A DNA stretch of 41,779 nucleotides, from positions 1 to 41,779 of the IMG/VR virus record IMGVR_UViG_3300036761_001014. One strand, 5' to 3'. The stretch comes from a virus. Position numbers and translations under genes: made by a program. The notes beneath the pieces are model-generated. The model had not been told where the DNA came from and did no database searches. It saw only the letters and a list, made by a program, of their open reading frames with translations. Shown one piece after another: positions 27,136 through 34,046 of this stretch; positions within the stretch are counted from its first letter, which is position 1, and the number at the start of each line of letters is the position of its first letter.

Positions 27136-27788
27136 TGCAACCAATATCAAAAGAAGAAGCTATCGAAAGGGGCGAGAAATACTATTTTACAGGAATGCCA
27201 TGTAAGAATGGACATATTAATAAACGAACTTTGAACCACACTTGTTATCAATGTCAGTTGGAAAAATCGCAGGCTTTTAGGAATAAAAATCTACAGTATC
27301 ACACGACATATAACCAACAGTACTATCCTAACAATAAACAACGTACGAAAGAAGCCAGCGACAAATACTACAATAAAATGAAAGAGACCAACTTTGAGTT
27401 ATATAAGGAAAGACACGATAACAACCATCTTGCTTATCGGACTCGACATCCTGATCGTATTAGACAACGATCAAGACAATTTCTAATTAACAACCGAGGT
27501 CTTCATAATTCGTACCTTGCCAAAAGAAGAACGATCAAACTACAGGCTATTCCCAAATGGGTTGATCATAACAAAATTCGTGAGATTTATCAAGACTGTC
27601 ACGATATAAATATAATGAACAAGTTGTGTGGTGGTACAGAAAGATTCGTAGTTGATCATATTATACCACTACAAGGCAAGATCGTTTGTGGACTTCATGT
27701 GCCAGAGAATTTGCGTATCATTCTTGCATCTGAAAACGCTAAGAAACACAACAAATTTGATGAGAGCACTTTAAAGGTTTTAACATGA
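27135..27788 (+). CDS. HNH endonuclease, probably a free-standing homing enzyme
   Basis: A 217-aa nuclease. The N-terminal ~40 residues contain C-K-N-G-H and a later C-x-x-C, a zinc-binding arrangement common in phage HNH proteins. The middle is basic and rich in Asn, Arg and Tyr, fitting DNA binding. The C-terminal core has V-D-H at 173-175, I-P-L-Q-G-K, then H188-V-P-E-N192-L, matching the beta-beta-alpha-metal fold. It sits between two late virion-type genes with stop/start overlaps on both sides (TAATG and ATGA), so it is transcribed with them. Homing is inferred from family behaviour. Confidence 0.85.
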   Translation: MQPISKEEAIERGEKYYFTGMPCKNGHINKRTLNHTCYQCQLEKSQAFRNKNLQYHTTYNQQYYPNNKQRTKEASDKYYNKMKETNFELYKERHDNNHLAYRTRHPDRIRQRSRQFLINNRGLHNSYLAKRRTIKLQAIPKWVDHNKIREIYQDCHDINIMNKLCGGTERFVVDHIIPLQGKIVCGLHVPENLRIILASENAKKHNKFDESTLKVLT

Positions 27789-28879
27789 ATATATTGTTAC
27801 CACTAAATATCGAAGGTCATGTGCTTATAAAAGATGACTTTGGAAATGTGTTAGTAGACCAAAATAACGCTATACACAGCCAGAACATGGCCCGAGTTAT
27901 TGCTCGTGCACTAGCACATGAGAGTAACTTCTACATCTACAAAATCGCATTTGGTAATGGTGGAACCGTTGTTGATGCAGCATTCCAGATTACATACAAT
28001 CCACCACACGATGGTATTACTCCTGATCCAGAAACTTGGAAATCCCAACTATACAATATGACATACTGGGAAATCGTTGACGATCAGGACGTTAATATTG
28101 GAGAAGGTCCAGGAGCTGTTCCTGATGATGATCCACCATCCGTCCCACACGTTTCAGGACCTGGTGTTAGAAGTACCGAACTTGGATTGACATCACAAGT
28201 TCGCATTGAGTGTGTTCTCAATCCAAATGAACCACTTAGCGAGTTCATTAGCGACCAGAATCCTCCAACAGAGAACACAGAATCAACATTCACATTCGAT
28301 GAAATTGCGCTATGGACAGCTGGGGCTTCCCAAACTGCAAAATCAGGGTATCAAGACGTCAACGTCGGCGTTCGTGATGCCCAGGATGATAGCGGTCTTC
28401 TACCTTCAACATTATATGATTTTAATATTGTTGTTGATGGTGGTGCTCCACAGTCGGTTTCTATTACAACACCAGCAGCTGGTACTGGTCCACTTGGTGC
28501 AATTACATACGGCGATGTGATTACTCTTATTGCTGGGTCGACACTTGTCGGTGCCGGCGCAAGTATTAATGGTGCACCTGTTAGTACAATCAACACATTC
28601 GGTTTCTTAAGATTTACAAGCAACACAACAGGTGCAACGAGTTCTATTGCTCTCTCATCAGGTCTTACATTCGACCTTTTCGTTGCTCTAAATGCGTTTG
28701 GTGGAATCCAGTCTGCTATACCAGGTGAAGATGCTGGAGTACAAAACTCTCCAACAACTCCTACACTTGAAGCAGAGAGACTATTAACACACCTAATCTT
28801 CTCTCCTGTTCTTAAATCAGCAAATAGAACACTAACAATTGTTTACACTTTGACAATTTCGGTAGCACGGAGCACGTAA
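27785..28879 (+). CDS. virion-like protein with one type B module
   Basis: A 364-aa protein. The N-terminal ~110 residues (I-A-F-G-N-G-G-T near 57-64) resemble structural proteins of large phages. Residues ~185-315 carry a type B module like those inserted in gp6, including S-G-Y-Q-D-V, D-F-N-I-V-V-D-G-G and T-T-G-A-T-S-S-I. The C-terminal segment is again beta-rich. A tail or baseplate-periphery role is likely. Its start overlaps the HNH stop (ATGA); its own stop overlaps the next ATG (TAATG). Confidence 0.75.
   Translation: MNILLPLNIEGHVLIKDDFGNVLVDQNNAIHSQNMARVIARALAHESNFYIYKIAFGNGGTVVDAAFQITYNPPHDGITPDPETWKSQLYNMTYWEIVDDQDVNIGEGPGAVPDDDPPSVPHVSGPGVRSTELGLTSQVRIECVLNPNEPLSEFISDQNPPTENTESTFTFDEIALWTAGASQTAKSGYQDVNVGVRDAQDDSGLLPSTLYDFNIVVDGGAPQSVSITTPAAGTGPLGAITYGDVITLIAGSTLVGAGASINGAPVSTINTFGFLRFTSNTTGATSSIALSSGLTFDLFVALNAFGGIQSAIPGEDAGVQNSPTTPTLEAERLLTHLIFSPVLKSANRTLTIVYTLTISVARST
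28345..28730 (+). repeat. type B module in the 364-aa protein
   Basis: Same strand order and key residues as the gp6 array at 13074-14655, closest to its third copy (both have S-G-Y-Q-[ED]-V and a D-F-x-I-x-[IV]-D-G-G strand). Confidence 0.7.
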
Positions 28880-29121
28880 TGCTTAATTTATTTGAAAAAC
28901 ACTTCCTATTTCGTAGGCTTGCAGTAGTATGGATGCTTGGTCTAATGACATGGGCTGTCATCGAAACACTGATGTGGGCTTTATCTTCTCAACGAACAGG
29001 TACAGATATTGCACTAATTGTTGGTGCTGTTAATGGTTCTCTGATGTTGTTTCAAGGTGCTGTAACAGGAATTATCTTCAAGTTCTACAACGATGCAAGG
29101 GTCAACTCTTCAGCCAGTTAA
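28879..29121 (+). CDS. small membrane protein, holin candidate
   Basis: An 80-aa protein with two hydrophobic segments (~15-34 and ~43-66) joined by a short polar turn, and a short hydrophilic tail. That layout fits class II holins and many other small phage membrane proteins. No family is recognised. It is the last gene of the long rightward block, overlaps the previous stop, and is followed by an inverted repeat. Confidence 0.65.
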   Translation: MLNLFEKHFLFRRLAVVWMLGLMTWAVIETLMWALSSQRTGTDIALIVGAVNGSLMLFQGAVTGIIFKFYNDARVNSSAS

Positions 29122-29148
29122 GACGAAGTAGATCTCACAATAGTTTGC

Positions 29149-29193
29149 TAACACAACTATCAAGCAAAGTTTTATTGTATGATAGTTGTGTTA
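29149..29193. terminator. 14-bp perfect inverted repeat between convergent genes
   Basis: TAACACAACTATCA (29149-29162) and TGATAGTTGTGTTA (29180-29193) with a 17-base loop, between the rightward block and the leftward gene ending at 29212. It could end transcription from both sides. There is no clear T run after either arm, so it is not a textbook intrinsic terminator and may instead block RNA decay. Confidence 0.6.
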
Positions 29194-29211
29194 TCTGGGA
29201 AAATTCTACGA

Positions 29212-29592
29212 CTAAAGACCCATACGTCCTTGGGAAACTGGCATATCACTACCAAATGCACTAATTCTTTTCGTCAACTGTTGGAAGTAAGAAAGAGCAT
29301 TCATGCCATTTCCAAGAGTTGTTTGGCTCATAAGATCCCACAACTCATAAAGTTGTGCGTTCCTGTTACCAACAATTTTGAGAAGACGTTGTTTATCGAT
29401 ATTATCAAGTGCTGTTACTGGGAAGTACAGTAAGTCACCATTATCGAAACGCTTCATTATAGCACATTCGACAAGTGTTCCACTAAATTCAACCCAATAG
29501 ATATGTGGGAAGCTACCTGGACGGACCTGAAGTGGTTTACGTGCCGCTAGTTTTTGCTGTTTTGCTTCAGCAGAAGTTGTTTGTTCAGCCAT
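29212..29592 (-). CDS. unknown 126-aa protein
   Basis: A soluble-looking protein with a basic, Ala/Gln-rich N-terminus (1-20), a beta-rich middle containing two aromatic-rich strands, and a helical C-terminus. No family recognised. AAGGAGA lies before the start, and a weak late-promoter-like AGTAAATA is 25 bases upstream. It is the promoter-distal gene of the leftward group with the PAAR protein, so a late or virion role is possible. Confidence 0.65.
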   Translation of the reverse strand: MAEQTTSAEAKQQKLAARKPLQVRPGSFPHIYWVEFSGTLVECAIMKRFDNGDLLYFPVTALDNIDKQRLLKIVGNRNAQLYELWDLMSQTTLGNGMNALSYFQQLTKRISAFGSDMPVSQGRMGL

Positions 29593-29616
29593 GTTAGATC
29601 TCCTTAAACATGAGAT

Positions 29617-29624
29617 TATTTACT
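29617..29624 (-). promoter_or_regulatory. possible late promoter AGTAAATA
   Basis: Six of eight late-consensus bases on the minus strand in the 55-base gap before the 126-aa gene. Weak. Confidence 0.3.
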
Positions 29625-29647
29625 AGGTTAAAAAAACGAGATACCTT

Positions 29648-30301
29648 TCAATTACTGTACCTTTGATAATTTTGCCAAAACGTTCCATTCCATTCAATTG
29701 TCTGATTAACCTCTACGAACGCGTGACCAATATCTCGTAGGCTAATGAATGATAATGTTCGCTCAGGTCCCGTTCGAATACCTATGAACGTTGAACTTGG
29801 GGGTACTGGAGCACCAGTAGCTCCACGCATACGTATATTTGGACCAAATGGGTCTAATGTAATTCCCTCTTCTTGTCCTTGAAAGATAATATCGTTGTTC
29901 GGTTTTGGAATTTCTATAAGTTGACTTGATGCATTGACCTTATTTCGCAACAAATCAATCGTTGGTGATGGGATTCCAGGAAGGGTTGCTGGAGGTGGCA
30001 TTGGATTCGGTGTTGGTGGAGTTCCAGCTATGTACCTCTCAGTGAAGGTTTCTCGTGCAAGAACATCGTTATTTGTTGGATTACGTTTGACTATTGAGAG
30101 AACATACAGTGATTGTGCCCCAACGAGTTCAATACGTCCTGTTAGATAGATGTGGTTTGTTATTTCACCAGTCTCACGACTTCTAAAAAACATCCCACCA
30201 GCAATTAGCCTCGATTTTGTCTCATTCACAACTAACAACGCACAGGGGACGTTGCTAGCAGTGAATACAGGACGATATGTGTAATTTGGTGAACCGCTCA
30301 T
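29648..30301 (-). CDS. unknown protein, probably virion-associated
   Basis: A 217-aa protein: beta-rich N-terminal ~80 residues, a Pro-rich linker (~94-110) and a C-terminal part with W-N-G-T-F-W near 206-211. No family recognised. Its ATG overlaps the stop of the PAAR-M15 gene by four bases, so the two are co-translated. That link suggests a part in the tail tip or in host-envelope penetration, which is inference. Confidence 0.7.
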   Translation of the reverse strand: MSGSPNYTYRPVFTASNVPCALLVVNETKSRLIAGGMFFRSRETGEITNHIYLTGRIELVGAQSLYVLSIVKRNPTNNDVLARETFTERYIAGTPPTPNPMPPPATLPGIPSPTIDLLRNKVNASSQLIEIPKPNNDIIFQGQEEGITLDPFGPNIRMRGATGAPVPPSSTFIGIRTGPERTLSFISLRDIGHAFVEVNQTIEWNGTFWQNYQRYSN

Positions 30302-31314
30302 GAGAATACTAAGGCATAAAGGCCAGGGAAATATGTATTTGAAAAAGCCTTCTTAGTTAGAACGGCAACACGTTTGGGTTCTGTATAAGATAGATGAAAC
30401 CATGTAGATGCTTTTGTTGGTCTATTTTGTTCAAAAATAAACTGGTCATATATTCCCATTTGTTTCACTTCTTGTGCACGTTGGTTGAATTGGTCTGCTG
30501 TTGTAATATCTGTGAACGTAATATCAGCCGCTTGTCCTTTGAAGTGTTGGCTATTTGATGCACCATTACCCACATGACGAAAACCAGAATTTATCTGAAT
30601 ATTACCGTAACGATTGAGAAGAACCTCAAGAACGTTAGTGCATAATTTTCTTAGGTTACAAACTATATCAGCCTCCGATAATCCACCTTGTGCTTGTAAT
30701 AGATAGTTACTAACAACTGTGTTTGTTGTTAGCTGGGAAAGTTTAAAGTGAGGTGATATCTGGAACGTTCCGGGAAATATTCCAACATGTGCATATATGT
30801 CCATACAGTCAGTTGGAATTTCTCCGACTGGACGTTCAGGTGTTGTACTAATCTGCTCACGTGGTGGCATTTGTTCGAATTGAAAGTTTGGACCAAATGC
30901 CTGAATATATGCTGCTCTTTGTCTCGATGCTCTTTGTTCGCTTGGAGGAACAACATCAAGTTCTTCATCATCAAGTCTCATTACAGCATCTTCGAATGTT
31001 ATCTCTGGTTGTGCACCAGGAAATCCTTGATTGACATAAACATCACCAGATCCTGATGTGAATACACCATCATGACATCCTCTATGCGGGCAACAGTGAA
31101 CAGTATGTGTATCACCTACACGGGAAACTTTAATACTGTTTGCAAACACGTTAGGAGAACCAATGTTAACATTTGCAGGTGACCAACATCCATGACCAGT
31201 TGTAGGGTCACCAAGACGCGAGAATGGAATTCCGTTAACAAACACATTCCCCGATCCAACTGCTTGTGTATCACCATCACTGTATGGATCACCAATTCTT
31301 GTTGCTGCTGGCAC
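30298..31314 (-). CDS. PAAR spike-tip fused to an M15 murein peptidase
   Basis: A 338-aa protein. Residues 1-~98 follow the PAAR plan: start P-A-A-T-R-I-G-D, repeated R-[LV]-G-D segments and His/Cys residues (H-C-C-P-H) likely to hold the tip metal. After a linker, residues ~185-320 match the M15 (D-Ala-D-Ala carboxypeptidase/endopeptidase) family: S-Q-H257-F-K-G-x-A-A-D264 and W-F-H307-L-S. The open frame reaches GTG at 31356, but GTG 31314 is preferred: PAAR proteins begin just before P-A-A-x-R, GGA lies eight bases upstream, and the late promoter (31347-31354) falls inside the longer version. It probably caps the gp5 spike and cuts peptidoglycan crosslinks during entry. Confidence 0.85.
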   Translation of the reverse strand: MPAATRIGDPYSDGDTQAVGSGNVFVNGIPFSRLGDPTTGHGCWSPANVNIGSPNVFANSIKVSRVGDTHTVHCCPHRGCHDGVFTSGSGDVYVNQGFPGAQPEITFEDAVMRLDDEELDVVPPSEQRASRQRAAYIQAFGPNFQFEQMPPREQISTTPERPVGEIPTDCMDIYAHVGIFPGTFQISPHFKLSQLTTNTVVSNYLLQAQGGLSEADIVCNLRKLCTNVLEVLLNRYGNIQINSGFRHVGNGASNSQHFKGQAADITFTDITTADQFNQRAQEVKQMGIYDQFIFEQNRPTKASTWFHLSYTEPKRVAVLTKKAFSNTYFPGLYALVFS

Positions 31315-31340
31315 GTTTTTCGTCCAATTTTTGTTGTTGT

Positions 31341-31354
31341 AATAAATATTTATC
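31341..31354. promoter_or_regulatory. palindromic two-way late promoter
   Basis: ATAAATATTTAT (31342-31353) is a perfect palindrome. It gives AATAAATA rightward (31341-31348, 29 bases before ATG 31378) and GATAAATA leftward (31347-31354, 32 bases before GTG 31314). Each differs from the late consensus only at the first base. Confidence 0.6.
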
Positions 31355-31377
31355 ACATCACCAAAAGGATGAAAACA

Positions 31378-31734
31378 ATGAAGAAGTTATTTACGACCCC
31401 AATGACAATGTTGATGCAGTTCTTATTCTATGACTTCAATAAAAAGAGGATGTCGCACACTAAACTATGGTCCAATATTGGATATGGGGCGATGGTCTAT
31501 ACGTTCGTGTATGCTGTTATGTACGGATCAAAGATCGATATTATGTTGTGGGCATTATTTGGTCTAGTCGTTGTTGGTAATCGAACAGTACTGGAGTTGA
31601 TGGGACGCAAGAACGGAAACGGTAATAGCAACGACTATAGCAATGGTGGTAATGGATCCGAAAATGTACAATTTGCTGTACCTGAGGAACAAATCAAGCC
31701 AACATGCAACTGTAACAACAATCCTGTTAATTAG
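31378..31734 (+). CDS. small membrane protein, holin-like
   Basis: A 118-aa protein with two hydrophobic segments (~35-50 and ~55-74) and a Gly/Asn-rich hydrophilic tail ending in a C-x-C. The segment S-H-T-K-L-W-S-N-I-G-Y followed by two membrane spans resembles small holin-like proteins of T4-like environmental phages. ATG 31378 is preferred over ATG 31369 because AAAGGA lies eight bases before it. It is a single rightward gene between leftward genes, driven by the two-way late promoter, which suits a lysis function. Its 3' end overlaps the RNase H gene on the other strand by eight bases. Confidence 0.65.
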   Translation: MKKLFTTPMTMLMQFLFYDFNKKRMSHTKLWSNIGYGAMVYTFVYAVMYGSKIDIMLWALFGLVVVGNRTVLELMGRKNGNGNSNDYSNGGNGSENVQFAVPEEQIKPTCNCNNNPVN

Positions 31735-32650
31735 ATTTCTTGCTTAGAAGTGGAACGAACGTTTCAAGTTGATCAGATAACTGTCTAAGATCATATTGAC
31801 CAAGAAACTTCAAGAAATGGAAGTGACTATACTTTCCAGGATTTGCTATTTCTCGCTCAATTGTTTCTTTGATTATGGTCCTAATATGATCTGGTTGCAA
31901 CGTGAGATCCATCAGTAACCTATTTTCTTCAAACAGATCACCGACTTTCATCTCTCTCTGGTCTATTGGATTAATCCAACGCTCTTCCATCATATTTGCT
32001 CGTTCAAATGGATCTTCATAGGCTTTTCTAATTCGCGTTGCACGAACCTTTGGATACGCACTTTGGATATTTTCGCCCTGAATATCGCCACGAACGAACA
32101 TTTCAAACTTTAGGTATTCAAAATCGTCACATTTTGGTTTCTTAAAGTCTTTTGAAACTGGATCATGTATAACAACATCCCCCATTGGAATTAATTGAAG
32201 AAGATCCTTATCTGAAGAAACAATTTCAATTCTGTTATCTTTACCATACATTTGAACAAATCCAGCAACGAGATCATCAGCTTCGCAGCCATCCGCAGCA
32301 AGACAAACAATACTTGTGTGTTGTCTGATCAATTGTTCAAAATCTCTCATGAATGCCTTAAACTTATCCCAACGTTCCTGTTGCATAGGTGTTAGGTTTT
32401 GACGTCTATTAGCTTTGTAGATTCTTTTTGAGACACACGCATCTGTTTTTGTGTATTCTTTTCTCCAGTTCGGCCGCTCAAACCCTATCACGAGTTGGTC
32501 TGGCTTAGCTAGTTTGTAATACTTGTTCAGCGTGACAATTGTAGAATGATACGCAAGACCAATAATCTCATCAATTTCAGACTTGGCGTGTATATAGAAT
32601 GTTCTATGGAATAGATTAGCACCATCAATAACTAGATATGTTTTATTCAT
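31727..32650 (-). CDS. rnh: RNase H / 5'-3' exonuclease (T4 Rnh, FEN family)
   Basis: A 307-aa 5' nuclease that removes RNA primers and flaps from lagging-strand fragments; T4 Rnh is 305 aa. Metal-binding residues are visible: D9 in V-I-D-G-A-N, the cluster A-A-D-G-C-E123-A-D125-D126, and S-S-D147-K-D149. Y78-K-A-N-R is the conserved segment of the helical arch. It is the last gene of the leftward replication group, 21 bases after the 106-aa gene. Confidence 0.93.
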   Translation of the reverse strand: MNKTYLVIDGANLFHRTFYIHAKSEIDEIIGLAYHSTIVTLNKYYKLAKPDQLVIGFERPNWRKEYTKTDACVSKRIYKANRRQNLTPMQQERWDKFKAFMRDFEQLIRQHTSIVCLAADGCEADDLVAGFVQMYGKDNRIEIVSSDKDLLQLIPMGDVVIHDPVSKDFKKPKCDDFEYLKFEMFVRGDIQGENIQSAYPKVRATRIRKAYEDPFERANMMEERWINPIDQREMKVGDLFEENRLLMDLTLQPDHIRTIIKETIEREIANPGKYSHFHFLKFLGQYDLRQLSDQLETFVPLLSKKSN

Positions 32651-32671
32651 TTTTACTCTTTTTGTTCTTGT

Positions 32672-32992
32672 TTATTCGTATTGGTTTATCTTTTTTTGTT
32701 CTATTTCTTCTGCTACATGTTTATATAAATGAACTAACCATTGACCAACAACACTTTCGTCAGTAACACCAATGTAGCCACTGTTTTTAAGAAATCTAAT
32801 GAACGCGTTATTCCAATCCAATTGTATTTGAAGTCCCCTATCAGGATCAACCCCCTCACCAACAATCGACACCCACGGTTCATCAGAATATTTTTCTGAA
32901 TCGTCGGTTACATTAACCCTCTCGACACCGTTCTGTTTTGGTTTTGATTGGAAAATCGTTCTAAAATCAAACATATCTCTTAATAGTCCCAT
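32672..32992 (-). CDS. unknown 106-aa protein of T4-like type
   Basis: The pattern E-P-W-V-S-I-V-G-E-G-V-D-P near residues 38-50, then L-D-W-N-N-A-F-I near 58-65, resembles a small conserved unknown protein of T4-like environmental phages (from memory, no function known). The protein ends in a charged helix. GGAGAAATA precedes the start. It lies 21 bases before RNase H. Confidence 0.7.
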   Translation of the reverse strand: MGLLRDMFDFRTIFQSKPKQNGVERVNVTDDSEKYSDEPWVSIVGEGVDPDRGLQIQLDWNNAFIRFLKNSGYIGVTDESVVGQWLVHLYKHVAEEIEQKKINQYE

Positions 32993-33089
32993 ATTATTTC
33001 TCCGATCTTGTATATATTGGGTTAACTTAGTGATATTCCAAAGATTTCACCAAGTTTTCGTTCAGTTGACGTGTCTAGTGGATCATATC

Positions 33090-33320
33090 TCAATAAATTT
33101 CTACAAAATGTGCAGATATTGGTTCGGGGATGGAAGTATAATATGATGTTAACATTAAAGGAAGTTCTCCGCAAGCTTCAATTTCTTCTACACAAGAAGA
33201 AATTGATACCTTTAATCCTCTGGCAACTTGTTTCACTGTAGGATATGGATAATACACTTTACCGTTATTCTTTTCAAAATAACGTTTCGCGTATCGATGG
33301 ATGCGTTCACCAAGATACAT
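33090..33320 (-). CDS. small protein with a helix-turn-helix-like segment
   Basis: A 76-aa protein. A longer frame reaches 33368, but ATG 33320 has AAGGAGA six bases upstream and is preferred. Residues ~25-50 (Y-P-T-V-K-Q-V-A-R-G-L-K-V-S) look like a helix-turn-helix. The 97-base gap after it contains a continuing open frame in another register (33022-33177); see findings. It follows the clamp gene by 13 bases. Confidence 0.65.
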   Translation of the reverse strand: MYLGERIHRYAKRYFEKNNGKVYYPYPTVKQVARGLKVSISSCVEEIEACGELPLMLTSYYTSIPEPISAHFVEIY

Positions 33321-33333
33321 AGTAGTCTCCTTA

Positions 33334-34044
33334 TTAAACTTGCGGAAGGACGTATACATTAACGTCATTTATAGTGAATAGCAACAAACCACGTTTACTA
33401 ACAAGAATCGTTGCTTGTGGATCGTGTTTCATCATCGTTAGCAATAATTTGGCTTCATAACGATGAACAAAGTTTGCTGGCTCATCTTCATTAACAACGT
33501 TTTCAGCACGTTCTGCAAACTTATGTGAGAATACATCACCATTTCCATCAACAAGTTCCATCATAACACCACTATCATTACTGACGAGTGTTATTGAATC
33601 AGACTTCATCGCTGCCATACCCTTCGCTAATAATTGTACAGCATCAGCAGTAAGAGTTGTTGCATAGTTGAATTGTTCCTTCAACTCACGCGGTGGTGTC
33701 TTAACAGTTTTCGGATTTGCACATCTATACTCAACTTTCGTTCCTTTACACTTCATTGTTAATAGTTGTGCTTCATTTGTCTTTGGTGATACAAGATACT
33801 CAACTTCAAACTTTTCTTGTCCTTCAACAAGTGCCAATCTTGACAAAAATAGATCAAAACGATCAATTGTTATACGATCAAATGGAAGATCCACCTTATC
33901 ATCGAGTTCGAGAATCACTGCTGTTCGTTGTTCGTTCATTGCCGCCACGAGATTGCGTTCAATAACAACTCCTTCTACCCCAACAAGTTTCGCCGTAGCA
34001 ACAGCATTCTTAATATATAACACAACATCTTCTAGTAGTTTCAT
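33334..34044 (-). CDS. 45: probable sliding clamp (T4 gp45-like)
   Basis: A 236-aa protein; T4 gp45 is 228 aa and forms a trimeric ring that tethers the polymerase and also activates late transcription. Support: start M-K-L-L-E-D-V-V, a two-domain alternation of strands and helices, and a C-terminal V-Y-V-L-P strand. The gene begins two bases after the polymerase stop. Sequence likeness to T4 is low, so the call leans on length, pattern and place. ATG 34044 is preferred over a TTG at 34050 that overlaps the polymerase stop. The clamp-loader genes 44 and 62, which lie between 43 and 45 in T4, are absent here. Confidence 0.65.
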   Translation of the reverse strand: MKLLEDVVLYIKNAVATAKLVGVEGVVIERNLVAAMNEQRTAVILELDDKVDLPFDRITIDRFDLFLSRLALVEGQEKFEVEYLVSPKTNEAQLLTMKCKGTKVEYRCANPKTVKTPPRELKEQFNYATTLTADAVQLLAKGMAAMKSDSITLVSNDSGVMMELVDGNGDVFSHKFAERAENVVNEDEPANFVHRYEAKLLLTMMKHDPQATILVSKRGLLLFTINDVNVYVLPQV

Positions 34045-34046
34045 AA

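Noticed and set aside
30298-31356. Longer PAAR protein starting at GTG 31356
   Set aside because: The late promoter would lie inside the coding region and the extra 14 residues precede the usual PAAR start.
31192-31377. Longer rightward frame upstream of the 118-aa membrane protein
   Set aside because: It is antisense to the PAAR domain; AAAGGA and the late promoter support ATG 31378.
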